A stretch of DNA of 64,000 nt from JANQPD01 sp963715655 (GTDB taxonomy: Bacteria > Bacteroidota > Bacteroidia > Flavobacteriales > Schleiferiaceae): the NCBI GenBank assembly GCA_963715655.1, contig OY970262.1:3534001-3598000 (forward strand), in the 5' to 3' direction. The notes under the pieces are model-generated. The model ran no database searches. It was given only the letters and a program-made list of their open reading frames with translations, and had not been told where the DNA came from. Both the position numbers and the translations under genes were made by a program. This document shows positions 8,258-17,773 of this stretch, piece after piece (the first letter of the stretch is position 1; every line of letters begins with the position of its first letter).

Positions 8258-10960
8258 ATGCGTTACCTATGCACGTTTCTTATTTGTAGTTTTTTTAGCA
8301 CAGCTGCTTTAGCTCAAAAAACAGGCGCTGATAAAGTGAGCCCAAATCCTGTGTTTGGATTTTTAGAAAATAAGGGCCAAATTACCGATGAACATGGCAA
8401 GGTTAGAAACGATGTGCGTTTTAGTACACACGCTAACAATGTGCACGTATTTGTTTTAGAAGATGGTCTGCAATATCAAATTAGTTCAACCATAGCGCAG
8501 GAGCAAATACAAGAGGTTGAGGATAATTTTAAACGTCCACAGCCTAGCACCTTAGCCATACATTCCATTAAACTGCAACTGCTAAATGCCAATACTGATG
8601 CTGCCATTTTAAGGGAATTTCCGTTAACCTACATCGAAAACTATTATTTACCACAGTGCCGCGATGGTTTAAAGGGCGTGCAAAGTTTTGAGAAAATTAC
8701 TTTTCAAAATATCTACCCTAATATTGATTGGGTGTTGTACCGCAGTGAAAACAACATGAAGTATGATTTTGTAGTGCGCCCCGGTGGAGATGTAATGCAA
8801 ATTAAGTTTAATATTGAAGGCGCCACTGAAACTGAAATAACAAAAGATGGCGGTTTAATTCTAAAAAATAAGTTAGGCGTTATTACAGAAGCTGCACCGG
8901 TAAGTTTTAGTCAAGCGGGTGAAACGCTTCAAAGTAAATTTATACTCAAAAACAATCAATTGAGCTTTGAAGTAGCACCCTGCGAAACCACTTTTACCGT
9001 TGATCCTTCTGTTTCGTGGATAACCTATTATGGAGGTTCAGATGATGAATTTATGGGAGGCTTGACCTATAATTCAAAACATGAAATGCTTATTACCGGT
9101 AGTACATCTAGCACTAATAATATTGCATTTAATGGTTTGGTAGATACCATCACTGGACTACAAGATGCTTTTATTGCAAAATTTGATACTTCGGGAACAC
9201 GTATAGGTGCAACATACTTTGGAGGTTCAAAAATGGATTATACCAGAAGTATAGCTATAACAAAAAATGACGGATATGTAGTTTATGGACATGCTGATAG
9301 TGACAGTTTATTTAAAAACTCCCCTTACCAAAGAGAGAACCAAGGAGCAGGAGATCTTTTTTTGATCAAGTTTGATGCAAACGATAATTTGATTTGGGGC
9401 ACCTACTATGGTGGTGATAGAACGGAATATAACGGAACAGTAGCGGTAGATGGTAGCAATAATATAGCTGTAACCGGAAGAACCAACTCGCAAATTAAAA
9501 TTGCAACTTCAAATGCGCATGTAACTCAATTTGGAGGTCTCATGGATGGCTTTATAGCTAAATTTAGCGCTAATGGTAATTTGCTTTGGGCTACCTACAC
9601 AGGAGGTGATAAATATGAGCAGCTTGACCATGTTGCAACAGATAAACTCGGAAATGTTTTTGTTGTTGGCTACAGCCGAATAAGCGCTGGGCTTGCTACT
9701 ACCGGGGCATATCAAACTGCAAATGCCGGCATGGACGATGGCCTAATCCAAAAATATAGTCCTATTGGTAGTTTACTTTGGAGTACATACTATGGAGGTG
9801 CCAAGTCTGATTTAGCTACCGCTTGTGCAATTAACTCCAAACAAGAATTGGTGGTAACCGGAACAACCAATAGTGCCTCTGGAATATCTTCTAGCAATAG
9901 TATTCAACAACCAACCAAAGGTGCTGGTACGGACTGCTTTATTGCAACTTTTGGAAATGGTGGAAATCTACGGTGGGCCTCCTACTTTGGTGGCAATGGA
10001 AACGATGCCGCCTATACAAGTATTGCCATTGATGCCGTTGACAATGTTTATTTTAGCGGATTTACGGATAGTGATTATATTGATTACAAAGGTTTTTCTA
10101 TAAATCCTTGGGATACCTATACTCATTTTGTTGCCAAATTTTTAGATTATGGACTTTTACAATGGTCGTCTAAATTAGATGTTTCGCTTAGGTATCAAAA
10201 CGCTTCCATAATGGTTTTACCATCGCATAAAATTATGGTGGGTTTAGAGGGGTATTATACTGGTGATACCACCAAATTAGTAGGGCAAAAAACCTTTGGA
10301 GGCGGAACGGATTGCTTAATTTTACTAATTGACGACTGCGCAAAAGAACAAATTGACTCCATTGAAGCGTGTAAAGCCTACACGTGGCCGGCAACCGGTA
10401 AAAAATATTATACCAGTGGTGAATATCAGCGAAAGCTAGGCGTAACGCCAGATGCTTGCGACTCCTTGGCCATTTTAAGGCTTGTTATAAATCCTGATAC
10501 TAGCGTAACACGCATTACAGGCGGACTAAAATCTAACGCCAAAAATGCTACGTACCAATGGTTAGATTGCTCCCTGATGCAATCGCCCATTGTAGGAGCT
10601 ACCGACAGTATTTATAACCCTACCTATAATGGTGTTTTTGCCGTGGTAATTAATAAAAATGGCTGCATTGATACGTCTGCCTGTACAGTTTTTCGCAACA
10701 TTGGATTAGATGAACACCCTGAGCCTATTTTTAGTGTATTTCCTAATCCCACTAAAAATACCGTGCACGTGCAATTAAAGGAAGGATATACCTCGGCAAT
10801 TTTAAACTTGTATAATAACATTGGTCAAAAAATTAGTACCGAAACTATTACCACTGCGCAAAGCACTACCATAACTTTAACAGGAAGTGCGGGGGTTTAC
10901 TTTTTAGAATGCAGCACTTCGCAAGGTGCTAAATATGTTATAAAACTGTTAAAAGAGTAA
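8258..10960 (+). CDS. SBBP-repeat beta-propeller protein with T9SS sorting domain
   Basis: A 900-residue exported protein. The signal peptide ends near ALAQ (residue 20). The N-terminal 30-250 region with GFLENKGQITD and NVRFSTH-like text is the DUF7948-type domain that usually precedes SBBP repeats in Bacteroidota. Five or more SBBP repeats follow (residues about 255-640), each with a core of the type G.LLW.TYYGG....D and a second half of the type D..NVYV.G.T.S. A cysteine-bearing linker and a T9SS type A domain (FSVFPNPTKN near residue 825) close the protein. It would be a surface-exposed propeller; the ligand is unknown. Confidence 0.9.
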   Translation: MRYLCTFLICSFFSTAALAQKTGADKVSPNPVFGFLENKGQITDEHGKVRNDVRFSTHANNVHVFVLEDGLQYQISSTIAQEQIQEVEDNFKRPQPSTLAIHSIKLQLLNANTDAAILREFPLTYIENYYLPQCRDGLKGVQSFEKITFQNIYPNIDWVLYRSENNMKYDFVVRPGGDVMQIKFNIEGATETEITKDGGLILKNKLGVITEAAPVSFSQAGETLQSKFILKNNQLSFEVAPCETTFTVDPSVSWITYYGGSDDEFMGGLTYNSKHEMLITGSTSSTNNIAFNGLVDTITGLQDAFIAKFDTSGTRIGATYFGGSKMDYTRSIAITKNDGYVVYGHADSDSLFKNSPYQRENQGAGDLFLIKFDANDNLIWGTYYGGDRTEYNGTVAVDGSNNIAVTGRTNSQIKIATSNAHVTQFGGLMDGFIAKFSANGNLLWATYTGGDKYEQLDHVATDKLGNVFVVGYSRISAGLATTGAYQTANAGMDDGLIQKYSPIGSLLWSTYYGGAKSDLATACAINSKQELVVTGTTNSASGISSSNSIQQPTKGAGTDCFIATFGNGGNLRWASYFGGNGNDAAYTSIAIDAVDNVYFSGFTDSDYIDYKGFSINPWDTYTHFVAKFLDYGLLQWSSKLDVSLRYQNASIMVLPSHKIMVGLEGYYTGDTTKLVGQKTFGGGTDCLILLIDDCAKEQIDSIEACKAYTWPATGKKYYTSGEYQRKLGVTPDACDSLAILRLVINPDTSVTRITGGLKSNAKNATYQWLDCSLMQSPIVGATDSIYNPTYNGVFAVVINKNGCIDTSACTVFRNIGLDEHPEPIFSVFPNPTKNTVHVQLKEGYTSAILNLYNNIGQKISTETITTAQSTTITLTGSAGVYFLECSTSQGAKYVIKLLKE

Positions 10961-11034
10961 AACATAAGCAACGTATGTTAAACCTCTAGGTCTTACAAGC
11001 ATCTTACCACTATACAAATTAAAAAAAATAGATT

Positions 11035-11382
11035 ATGAAAAAGTTAGCAGCGGTAGCATTAGGTCTTTTAATAAGTATAGGCGCTTATGCTCAACATGAA
11101 GATAGACCGATGCGCGATGTTTCTCCTGAAACACGTGCAGAAAAAATGACGGAACGGATGGTTGAAAAATTGAAATTAATGGATGATCAAAAAGCAGCTG
11201 TTTATGAAGCAAACCTTGTGATGGCAAAAGAGAGCCAAGCCTCTAAAGAGAACCGAAAAGCAATAGTAGCACAGCATGATGCTTCCCTTAAAAAAACCCT
11301 CAGCGAAGAGCAGTACGCATCCTATATAAAGGCAAAACAAGAACTTCGCGAAAAGCGTAAAGGCCGTATGCCTAAAAAGTAA
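11035..11382 (+). CDS. Small periplasmic Spy/CpxP-like helical protein
   Basis: 115 residues with a signal peptide (cleavage after AYAQ, residue 20). The mature part is almost entirely helical and rich in Lys, Glu, Met and Ala. A segment of the type TERMVEKLKLMDDQKAAVYEAN and a later TLSEEQYASYIKAKQELREKR resemble the LTxxQ-type repeats of Spy/CpxP periplasmic chaperones. Such proteins are common in Bacteroidota. It is followed at once by a strong terminator and lies alone. A chaperone or metal-stress role is inferred from the resemblance only. Confidence 0.6.
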   Translation: MKKLAAVALGLLISIGAYAQHEDRPMRDVSPETRAEKMTERMVEKLKLMDDQKAAVYEANLVMAKESQASKENRKAIVAQHDASLKKTLSEEQYASYIKAKQELREKRKGRMPKK

Positions 11383-11398
11383 GTTTGGTTGGTTGATG

Positions 11399-11437
11399 AA
11401 AATCCCGATTGTTATAACGACAATCGGGATTTTTTTT
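11399..11437 (+). terminator. Rho-independent terminator
   Basis: Perfect 12-bp arms AATCCCGATTGT (11401-11412) and ACAATCGGGATT (11420-11431) with a 7-base loop and a T run lie 19 bases after the stop of the small periplasmic protein gene. Confidence 0.9.
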
Positions 11438-11622
11438 GCCGCTTGCATCTTTCAAAATAGCTTTTATGCCGAATTGTGTTTTAAATAGTAGATAAATGCT
11501 CCTTAAAACATCTATTGGCGTAGCACATTATACATTATTTATGCGACATTTTTTTACCCTAATTGGTATTAATGGTTACTTTGCAGCCTTATAATACTGC
11601 CACTAGGCCGAACGGATATACC

Positions 11623-13164
11623 ATGCAAGACAAACTAAAAAAGCTACAAGCCAAAATAGATGAAGCCCAATTGGGTGGAGGAGAAAAACGTATTGAAGCG
11701 CAACATGCAAAAGGAAAACTTACCGCCCGCGAGCGGGTGCATTTGCTAATGGATGAAGGTAGCTTTGAAGAAATTGGCATGTTGGTAACCCACCGCAGTG
11801 TGGAGTTTGGCTTAGATAAGCAAAAAGTATTAGGCGATGGCGTAGTAACCGGATATGGTACCGTAAACGCCAGACTCACCTACGTTTTTGCACAAGATTT
11901 TACCGTTTTAGGTGGTTCCTTAGCCGAAGCCCACGCTGAAAAAATTTGTAAAGTAATGGACTTGGCCATGAAAAACGGAGCGCCTATTATCGGTTTAAAT
12001 GATTCCGGTGGTGCACGCATTCAAGAAGGTGTAGTTTCTTTAGGCGGCTACGCTGATATTTTTTACCGAAATACATTGGCCAGTGGTGTTATCCCCCAAC
12101 TCTCAGCTATAATGGGGCCTTGCGCGGGTGGCGCTGTTTATTCTCCTGCACTTACCGATTTTATTAGTATGGTAGAAGGCACTAGCTACATGTTTGTAAC
12201 GGGACCAAACGTGGTAAAAACCGTAACGCATGAAGAAGTTACTTCCGAAGATTTAGGCGGAGCAAGTGCGCATAGCACTAAAAGTGGCGTTACACATTTT
12301 ACTTACGCCAATGAAGTAGCGTGCATCAATGGCTTAAAGCAGATGCTTAGTTATATGCCACAGAACTGTGAAGATGATGCACCCGCTCTTGCTTACGAAC
12401 CTACCGATGAAAAAAGGAGTGGTTTAAACGATATTATTCCTGAAAACCCAAACCAACCGTATGATATACGCGAGGTAATTGAGCACACCGTAGATGGCGA
12501 CAGCTTTATGGAAGTGCATAAAGATTTTGCAGAGAATATTGTGGTGGGGTTTGCCCGCTTGGGCGGAAAAAGTATTGGTGTAGTAGCTAATCAACCAGCA
12601 TTTCTTGCGGGCGTGTTGGATATTAACTCCTCCACCAAAGGGGCACGTTTTGTACGCTTTTGCGATTGCTTTAATATTCCTTTATTGGTTTTAGAAGATG
12701 TACCGGGTTTCCTTCCGGGAACGGATCAAGAGTGGAACGCCATTATAACCAACGGAGCAAAATTACTGTATGCGTTTAGCGAAGCTACCGTGCCGCGTAT
12801 AACCGTAATTACCCGTAAAGCGTACGGTGGCGCGTATGATGTAATGAACTCCAAACATATTGGTGCCGATATGAATTACGCATGGCCGAGTGCGGAAATT
12901 GCTGTGATGGGCGCCAAGGGTGCGGCTGAAATAATTTTTCGTAAGGAGATAAAAGAAGCGGAAGACCCTGCTGCTAAGCTTGCTGAAAAAGAAGCTGAGT
13001 ACGCACGCATTTTTGCCAATCCATACCGTGCAGCAGCCAGAGGGTATGTAGATGAAGTGATTCGCCCGGAGCAAACACGTGAAAAATTGATACGCGCCTT
13101 TAAGATGTTGGAAAATAAAGTAGCCACCTTACCAAAGAAAAAACACGGGAATATTCCGTTGTAA
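11623..13164 (+). CDS. pccB: Acyl-CoA (propionyl-/methylmalonyl-CoA) carboxylase beta chain
   Basis: A 513-residue carboxyltransferase subunit. It transfers CO2 from carboxybiotin to an acyl-CoA, typically propionyl-CoA, giving methylmalonyl-CoA during breakdown of odd-chain and branched compounds. The crotonase-fold halves are both present, with LTARERVHLLMDEGSF, NDSGGARIQEGV, GPCAGGAVYSPA, GFLPGTDQE and ITRKAYGGAYDVM. Length is normal for the family. The upstream in-frame ATG at 11563 would add 20 residues with no family likeness, so MQDKLKKLQ at 11623 is preferred. No biotin carboxylase or biotin carrier gene is adjacent, so the partner subunits must be elsewhere. Acyl chain specificity cannot be read from the sequence with certainty. 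Confidence 0.93.
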   Translation: MQDKLKKLQAKIDEAQLGGGEKRIEAQHAKGKLTARERVHLLMDEGSFEEIGMLVTHRSVEFGLDKQKVLGDGVVTGYGTVNARLTYVFAQDFTVLGGSLAEAHAEKICKVMDLAMKNGAPIIGLNDSGGARIQEGVVSLGGYADIFYRNTLASGVIPQLSAIMGPCAGGAVYSPALTDFISMVEGTSYMFVTGPNVVKTVTHEEVTSEDLGGASAHSTKSGVTHFTYANEVACINGLKQMLSYMPQNCEDDAPALAYEPTDEKRSGLNDIIPENPNQPYDIREVIEHTVDGDSFMEVHKDFAENIVVGFARLGGKSIGVVANQPAFLAGVLDINSSTKGARFVRFCDCFNIPLLVLEDVPGFLPGTDQEWNAIITNGAKLLYAFSEATVPRITVITRKAYGGAYDVMNSKHIGADMNYAWPSAEIAVMGAKGAAEIIFRKEIKEAEDPAAKLAEKEAEYARIFANPYRAAARGYVDEVIRPEQTREKLIRAFKMLENKVATLPKKKHGNIPL

Positions 13165-13276
13165 ACGTATTATAAGAGCCGTAAATTAATGGTATGCACA
13201 GTAATGTAAAGGGTTAAAGTTTATCGAGGTTTGCACAAAATGCTACGTATGCTTTAGCCCACCTTTAACAAAATAG

Positions 13277-13553
13277 TGCAACGGAGCAACGCTTGTAGAT
13301 AATGCTTTAACTCCGCTAAACGAACTTGAGCAAATAGCAACATTGTTCCATATTGTTTCAAAAAGGTTTGAGTTGAGTAAAGAAATAATTGGTGGAATCT
13401 ACGAACGACTAGTAGCAGACAATATAATAACAGACCATCATAACTAAGCACTCGAGCGGCACGCATTATCAAATTGAAGTTGTTGCTGGCTTTACCGGTA
13501 AAGAAAGAGTTCCTTTGAAACTCTATTTGCTAGATTTTAAAACTGCTAATTGA
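13277..13553 (+). pseudogene. Possible frameshifted remnant of an unknown gene
   Basis: The gap 13165-13567 holds two coding-like segments in different frames. One runs 13277-13447 without a start codon (ELEQIATLFHIVSKRF, then EIIGGIYERLVADN). The second ends at the TGA at 13551-13553 (THYQIEVVAGFTGKER, then VPLKLYLLDFKTAN). Both read like protein, with helix-like then strand-like composition, and would join after a single frameshift near 13440. I do not recognise the family. Nothing else is evident in the gap. Confidence 0.3.
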
Positions 13554-13567
13554 TCAATCACTGCCTT

Positions 13568-14140
13568 ATGATTAATACACTTTTGCAGTCCCATGATACA
13601 CTTACCGCACTTGTGCGTAAGCAGGGTATTGACACATGGCAAGCATTACTTGCTTTTGTTAAAAGGTTGCCTTACGGAAGAAATGCCAATCGCACCAATT
13701 TAGCTTTAGTGCTTACCCAACAAAAAGGAAGTTGCAGTTCCAAACATGCACTTTTAAAAAAAGTAGCCGACCTCAACGGGATTCCTAATGTAGCATTGAT
13801 ATTGGGCTTGTATAAAATGAACCAACAGAACACCCCAAGCATTGGAGATGTTTTAAATACCTATAACCTTAACTATATCCCTGAAGCGCATTGCTATTTA
13901 AAAATTAGAGGCAAACGCATAGATGTAACCACAGCCGCTAGTGATTTTAAAAAATTGGAAAAAGATATTGTACAAGAACTTGAAATTATACCCGATCAAG
14001 TGGCCACTTTTAAAGTAGAGTATCACCGTGCATTTTTAAAACATTGGATTGCTGAAAACGCTTTACCACAAAATTTTGAGGAAATATGGAACATTAGAGA
14101 ACGATGCATTGCAAATTTAACCCTACATGCAAATGCTTGA
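13568..14140 (+). CDS. Transglutaminase-like cysteine protein
   Basis: 190 residues, probably cytoplasmic, as no signal is seen. The arrangement of Cys56 in KGSCSSKHALL, His108 in PEAHCYL and Asp119 in RIDVT matches the Cys-His-Asp triad of the transglutaminase-like (papain-type) superfamily, and the Ser-Ser-Lys-His run after Cys is typical of that motif. Substrate and reaction (peptidase, amidase or acyltransferase) are not known. The start is placed at ATG 13568; an in-frame TTG at 13550 would add six residues. The gene is flanked by a decayed region upstream and by the metallo-hydrolase gene downstream. Confidence 0.65.
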   Translation: MINTLLQSHDTLTALVRKQGIDTWQALLAFVKRLPYGRNANRTNLALVLTQQKGSCSSKHALLKKVADLNGIPNVALILGLYKMNQQNTPSIGDVLNTYNLNYIPEAHCYLKIRGKRIDVTTAASDFKKLEKDIVQELEIIPDQVATFKVEYHRAFLKHWIAENALPQNFEEIWNIRERCIANLTLHANA

Positions 14141-14222
14141 ATGCTTACAGGCAACATTCATAGTATTATGACCTTTTGGTTAACGCACAGGTAATCTAAA
14201 AACTAGCTCAACTTATAGTTAC

Positions 14223-15185
14223 ATGAAAAAATACATATTAAGTCTATCGCTCATTATACTATGGAGTTGCAATAGCAAACCCGCTGAAAAGAACGAAGTA
14301 CATACGCAAATTACTAGCGCAAAAACTTCCTTAGTAATTTTAGGAAACCTACAAGATGCCGGCTCACCACACCTTGGTTGCACAAAAAAATGTTGTAAGG
14401 ATTTATTTGAGCACCCTGATAAAAACAGACAAGTCATTTCTTTAGGTTTGGTAGATCATCAAAACAACAAACGGTATTTATTCGAAGCCACACCAGATAT
14501 ATCACGCCAACTAAAGGCGCTAAAAAACATTAATCCTAGCACTAAACTTGAATTACCCAACGGTATTTTTCTAACGCACGCTCATATTGGTCATTATACA
14601 GGACTAATGTATTTAGGTAAAGAAGCTATAAATGCACCCAAAGTGCCTGTGTATGCGATGCCAAAAATGACAGAGTTTTTACAAACCAACGGCCCTTGGA
14701 GTCAATTGGTAATGAATAAAAACATTGAGCTACGTACCATTGAAAATGGCCAAAGTGTTTCCCTAACTTCTAATCTTACGGTTACTCCTATTCTCGTTCC
14801 GCATAGAGATGAGTATTCTGAAACGGTAGGTTACAAAATTGAAGGAGCTACTAAGTCAGCCCTGTTTATTCCGGATATTGATAAATGGGAAAAATGGGAT
14901 CAGTCCATTATTGCCGTCATAGCGCAAGTAGATTACGCCTTTTTAGACGCCACCTTTTTTAGCGGAGCAGAAATTAATAATCGAGACATTTCCGAAATAC
15001 CGCATCCTTTTATTATTGAAAGTATGGAGAAGTTTAAAAACCTTCCACCGGCAGAAAAATCAAAAATCATCTTTATTCATTTTAATCATACTAATCCGGT
15101 AATTGATCCAACTAGCGAAGCTTCTAAAACCGTGTTAAACAAAGGGTTTAAATTAGGAAGGTTGTATGACACTTTTGAGCTATAA
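14223..15185 (+). CDS. PqqB-like metallo-beta-lactamase-fold lipoprotein
   Basis: A 320-residue MBL-fold hydrolase with a lipoprotein-type signal (ILWSC, Cys16). The layout resembles PqqB: an opening strand with LGNLQDAGSPHLGC, then paired cysteines (TKKCC), FEATPDISRQL, the metal loop THAHIGHYTG (residues 118-126), VPHRDEYSETVGY, IPDIDKW, and a late IFIHFNHTNP. The canonical HxHxDH metal motif is HxHxGH here, with Gly replacing the Asp. No other pqq genes are near and the protein appears exported, so PQQ synthesis is unlikely. It is better called an exported hydrolase of unknown substrate. Confidence 0.72.
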   Translation: MKKYILSLSLIILWSCNSKPAEKNEVHTQITSAKTSLVILGNLQDAGSPHLGCTKKCCKDLFEHPDKNRQVISLGLVDHQNNKRYLFEATPDISRQLKALKNINPSTKLELPNGIFLTHAHIGHYTGLMYLGKEAINAPKVPVYAMPKMTEFLQTNGPWSQLVMNKNIELRTIENGQSVSLTSNLTVTPILVPHRDEYSETVGYKIEGATKSALFIPDIDKWEKWDQSIIAVIAQVDYAFLDATFFSGAEINNRDISEIPHPFIIESMEKFKNLPPAEKSKIIFIHFNHTNPVIDPTSEASKTVLNKGFKLGRLYDTFEL

Positions 15186-15244
15186 AAATGCAGTATTAAA
15201 CTAATGACTATGCTTCAAGTACATATCAAAAACTAGTTAATACA

Positions 15245-15510
15245 CTATAAGTATTTTACTAAACTTAATTGCGTTTGTGCTTTGTATCGTTTGGTTTCAC
15301 CAGCGAATAAATAGGCACACCAACCTTTCGGGTAAGTAATCCTAAAAAGCGCTATGGTTTTCAACTGTCCTATCCCCATATAAGGTTTGGCACAGCTAAG
15401 GCTACACTAGCGGGTGTAATGTTCTCTTTGCAAGTAAGACTTAAAAAATAAAAATCCGCTTCCTCTAATTTCACTTCGTGCGTGCGGCAGTAGTATTGGT
15501 TTAACCATAC
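15245..15510 (-). pseudogene. Possible frameshifted gene remnant
   Basis: The gap 15186-15582 has no intact gene. On the minus strand a coding-like segment runs 15510-15370 (HEVKLEEADFYFLSLTCKEN, then ITPASVALAVPNLIWG). A second frame runs from about 15406 to the TAG at 15245 (MGIGQLKTIALFRITYPKG, then WCAYLFAGETKRYKAQ). The two overlap and would make one protein of about 85-95 residues with a single frameshift. The start codon is missing and the family is not recognised. The remaining bases up to the SLC13 gene show no clear signal. Confidence 0.3.
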
Positions 15511-15582
15511 CTAAACAATCATACTCCTAAACATCCTCGCACTTTTATTCTACTTTTAGGTTTACTTCCAAATTAGTGGATT

Positions 15583-17379
15583 ATGAGCTTTGAAGCCTAT
15601 GTTACGCTTGGTGTAGTTTTGGTGTCTTTCGTGCTTTTCGCGAAGGAATATTTTTCCATTGACCACATCGCGCTAAGCATAATTGCGGTGTTGGTAATTA
15701 CGGGCGTGCTTACTGCCGAAGAAGGTGTAAAAGGATTTGCTAACCCTGCTACCATTACGGTTGCGGCCATGTTTGTACTCAGCGATGCACTTTTACGCAC
15801 TGGTTTGTTAGAAAGACTTGGTCCGCTCTTTATAAAATTTTTGCAAAAAAGCTATCGTGGTGCATTGCTCACAATGATTGCCTCCACAGGTTTAATTTCC
15901 GGTTTCATAAACAATACTCCGGTGGTAGCCTCCCTTATTCCGGTAATCAACAATGCAGGTAAAAAAACCAGTATTCCAGCTTCCAAATTACTTATTCCAC
16001 TTTCTTTTGGCGCAATGTTTGGCGGCTGCATCACGCTTATTGGCACCAGCACCAATCTGTTAATCAATGGTATAGCTGTAAAATCTGGTTTAGATCCCAT
16101 TGGTATGTTCGACTTTGCCCCTTTGGGTTTAATTTTCTTTGCAGTGGGCACTATGTATTTGCTATTTTTTTCTAATAAACTGTTGCCTTCTACCAGCGGT
16201 ATGCTTGACGATAGCGGCATACAAGTGAAAAATTACCTTACAGAAATCACCATTTTGTCCAAATTAGAAGCGCCTGCTGCCGAACCGCTTTTATTAAGAA
16301 ACCTCTTTAAGCAAGATGGATTTGAAGTGGAAGTGCTGCGCGTAAGAAGAGAAACGGAAACCTTTGAAAATCCGGATCAAGATTTTACTTTATTGGAAAA
16401 TGACCACTTGATTATTAAAGGAGAACGCGAGAAAATTCGGGCACTTTTAAAAAATGAAGCGCTATACATTTCTGAAAATTTGGGTTCGCGCAGTTTTGAA
16501 AACGAAGAAACACGTTTGGTAGAAATTGTGGTGTTGCCTACCAGTAATTTGGTAAATACCAAGTTGGATAACATAGACTTTTTAGATCGATACCGTGCAA
16601 AAATTTTGGCCATTAGGCAGCGTGGTTCTGAACGATTGGGCGAATTAGGGAAAATTAGATTGAAGGCCGGAGACATGCTGTATTTACAAACTAATGAATT
16701 GGGTTTTAAACTGTTGCGCAGGGCAGAACAGCAAGTGCCTGCCCCATTTGTGTCGCTTGGCTCTACGGAAGTGCCCAAAGTAAACAAGTGGAAACTCAGC
16801 GCGGTAGTATTCCTTATTGGCATTATTGTTACGCTTGCCGCCATGAATATTATTTCCATAATGGTGGGCGCCTTAGCAGGTATTGCGGTGCTGGTTTTTT
16901 TGGGTATTACTAATATGGAAGATGCATACCAAGCGATTGATTGGAAAGTGGTGGTGCTTATTGCGGGTGCTTTATGTTTGGGAGAAGCTATGAGTAAAAG
17001 CGGTCTTTCTGAAATGTTGGCCAACTTTTTAGTAACCCATGTAGGCGAAAAAATGGGCCCCGTAGCGGTAATTTCGGTGTTGTATTTAACCACTTCGCTA
17101 CTCACCGAAATAATGAGCAATAATGCTGCCGCTGCTTTATTGGCGCCCATTGCGCTATCTATTGCCGCTTCCTTTGGTGCAGATCCATTACCCTTTTTAA
17201 TGGCTATTGCTTTTGCAGCAAGCGCTAGTTTTATGACGCCCATTGGCTACCAAACTAATACCATGGTGTATAGTGCAGGAAATTATGCCTTTAAAGATTT
17301 CATTAAAATCGGAACACCGCTAAACGTTTTATTTTGGATTTTGGCCACGCTGCTTATACCGCTATTCTATCCGCTTTAA
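15583..17379 (+). CDS. SLC13/DASS-type anion permease with two RCK_C (TrkA-C) domains
   Basis: A 598-residue inner-membrane transporter. Membrane helices cover residues 5-205 and 395-598. They include the family hairpins GFINNTPVVASLIPV and IGTSTNLLING in the first half and EIMSNNAAAALLAPIAL and MTPIGYQTNTMVY in the second. These SNT- and NNT-type motifs coordinate sodium and the anion in DASS proteins. Between the halves (about 213-385) lie two TrkA-C domains (EITILSKLEA... and LVEIVVLPTSNLV...) that usually sense small ligands and gate the carrier. Proteins with this layout carry sulfate or dicarboxylates; which one applies here is not decided by the sequence. The end overlaps the convergent DUF202 gene by 4 bases. 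Confidence 0.9.
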   Translation: MSFEAYVTLGVVLVSFVLFAKEYFSIDHIALSIIAVLVITGVLTAEEGVKGFANPATITVAAMFVLSDALLRTGLLERLGPLFIKFLQKSYRGALLTMIASTGLISGFINNTPVVASLIPVINNAGKKTSIPASKLLIPLSFGAMFGGCITLIGTSTNLLINGIAVKSGLDPIGMFDFAPLGLIFFAVGTMYLLFFSNKLLPSTSGMLDDSGIQVKNYLTEITILSKLEAPAAEPLLLRNLFKQDGFEVEVLRVRRETETFENPDQDFTLLENDHLIIKGEREKIRALLKNEALYISENLGSRSFENEETRLVEIVVLPTSNLVNTKLDNIDFLDRYRAKILAIRQRGSERLGELGKIRLKAGDMLYLQTNELGFKLLRRAEQQVPAPFVSLGSTEVPKVNKWKLSAVVFLIGIIVTLAAMNIISIMVGALAGIAVLVFLGITNMEDAYQAIDWKVVVLIAGALCLGEAMSKSGLSEMLANFLVTHVGEKMGPVAVISVLYLTTSLLTEIMSNNAAAALLAPIALSIAASFGADPLPFLMAIAFAASASFMTPIGYQTNTMVYSAGNYAFKDFIKIGTPLNVLFWILATLLIPLFYPL

Positions 17380-17735
17380 GCGTTCTCCTCTTCAAAGGCC
17401 TGCATACCAATGGTATCGTAAAAATTTTTAAGCTTTCGCTTGAGCATGTAATAGCGCACCACTCCGTAAATAATTACAAATCCGGAAAGACCTAAAGACA
17501 AATAACCCACCCATTTTAGTTCTTGAAAATCTTTTAATCCCAACATACCAATACCGCCCAAAATTAAATACAAGCTAGTGCGGATATAAGCAAACAACGT
17601 ACGTTCATTAGCCAAGGTGGTGCGTTGCATGGCCAAATAATCGCGTAAAATTATGCGCTCTTTTGTATCAAAAGGACGTACAATTTCAGAGGGTTTTAGC
17701 TTGCGCAAATTGCGTTTTAGAAATTCTTTAGCCAT
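17376..17735 (-). CDS. DUF202 family small membrane protein
   Basis: 119 residues with the DUF202 signature RTTLANERTLFAYIRTSL (residues about 38-55), then two predicted membrane helices (about 53-70 and 75-95) and a charged C-terminus. DUF202 proteins (YidH-like) are small inner-membrane proteins without a defined biochemical role. Its stop overlaps that of the SLC13 transporter, end to end on the opposite strand. The start ATG at 17735 gives a normal length. Confidence 0.85.
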   Translation of the reverse strand: MAKEFLKRNLRKLKPSEIVRPFDTKERIILRDYLAMQRTTLANERTLFAYIRTSLYLILGGIGMLGLKDFQELKWVGYLSLGLSGFVIIYGVVRYYMLKRKLKNFYDTIGMQAFEEENA

Positions 17736-17773
17736 ACTGCCTTAAACGTGAAAACAATAAGTTGGTTCGCGCA

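Noticed and set aside
16377..17243. 288-codon frame on the minus strand opposite the SLC13 gene
   Set aside because: No family likeness; it lies wholly antisense to a clear transporter gene.
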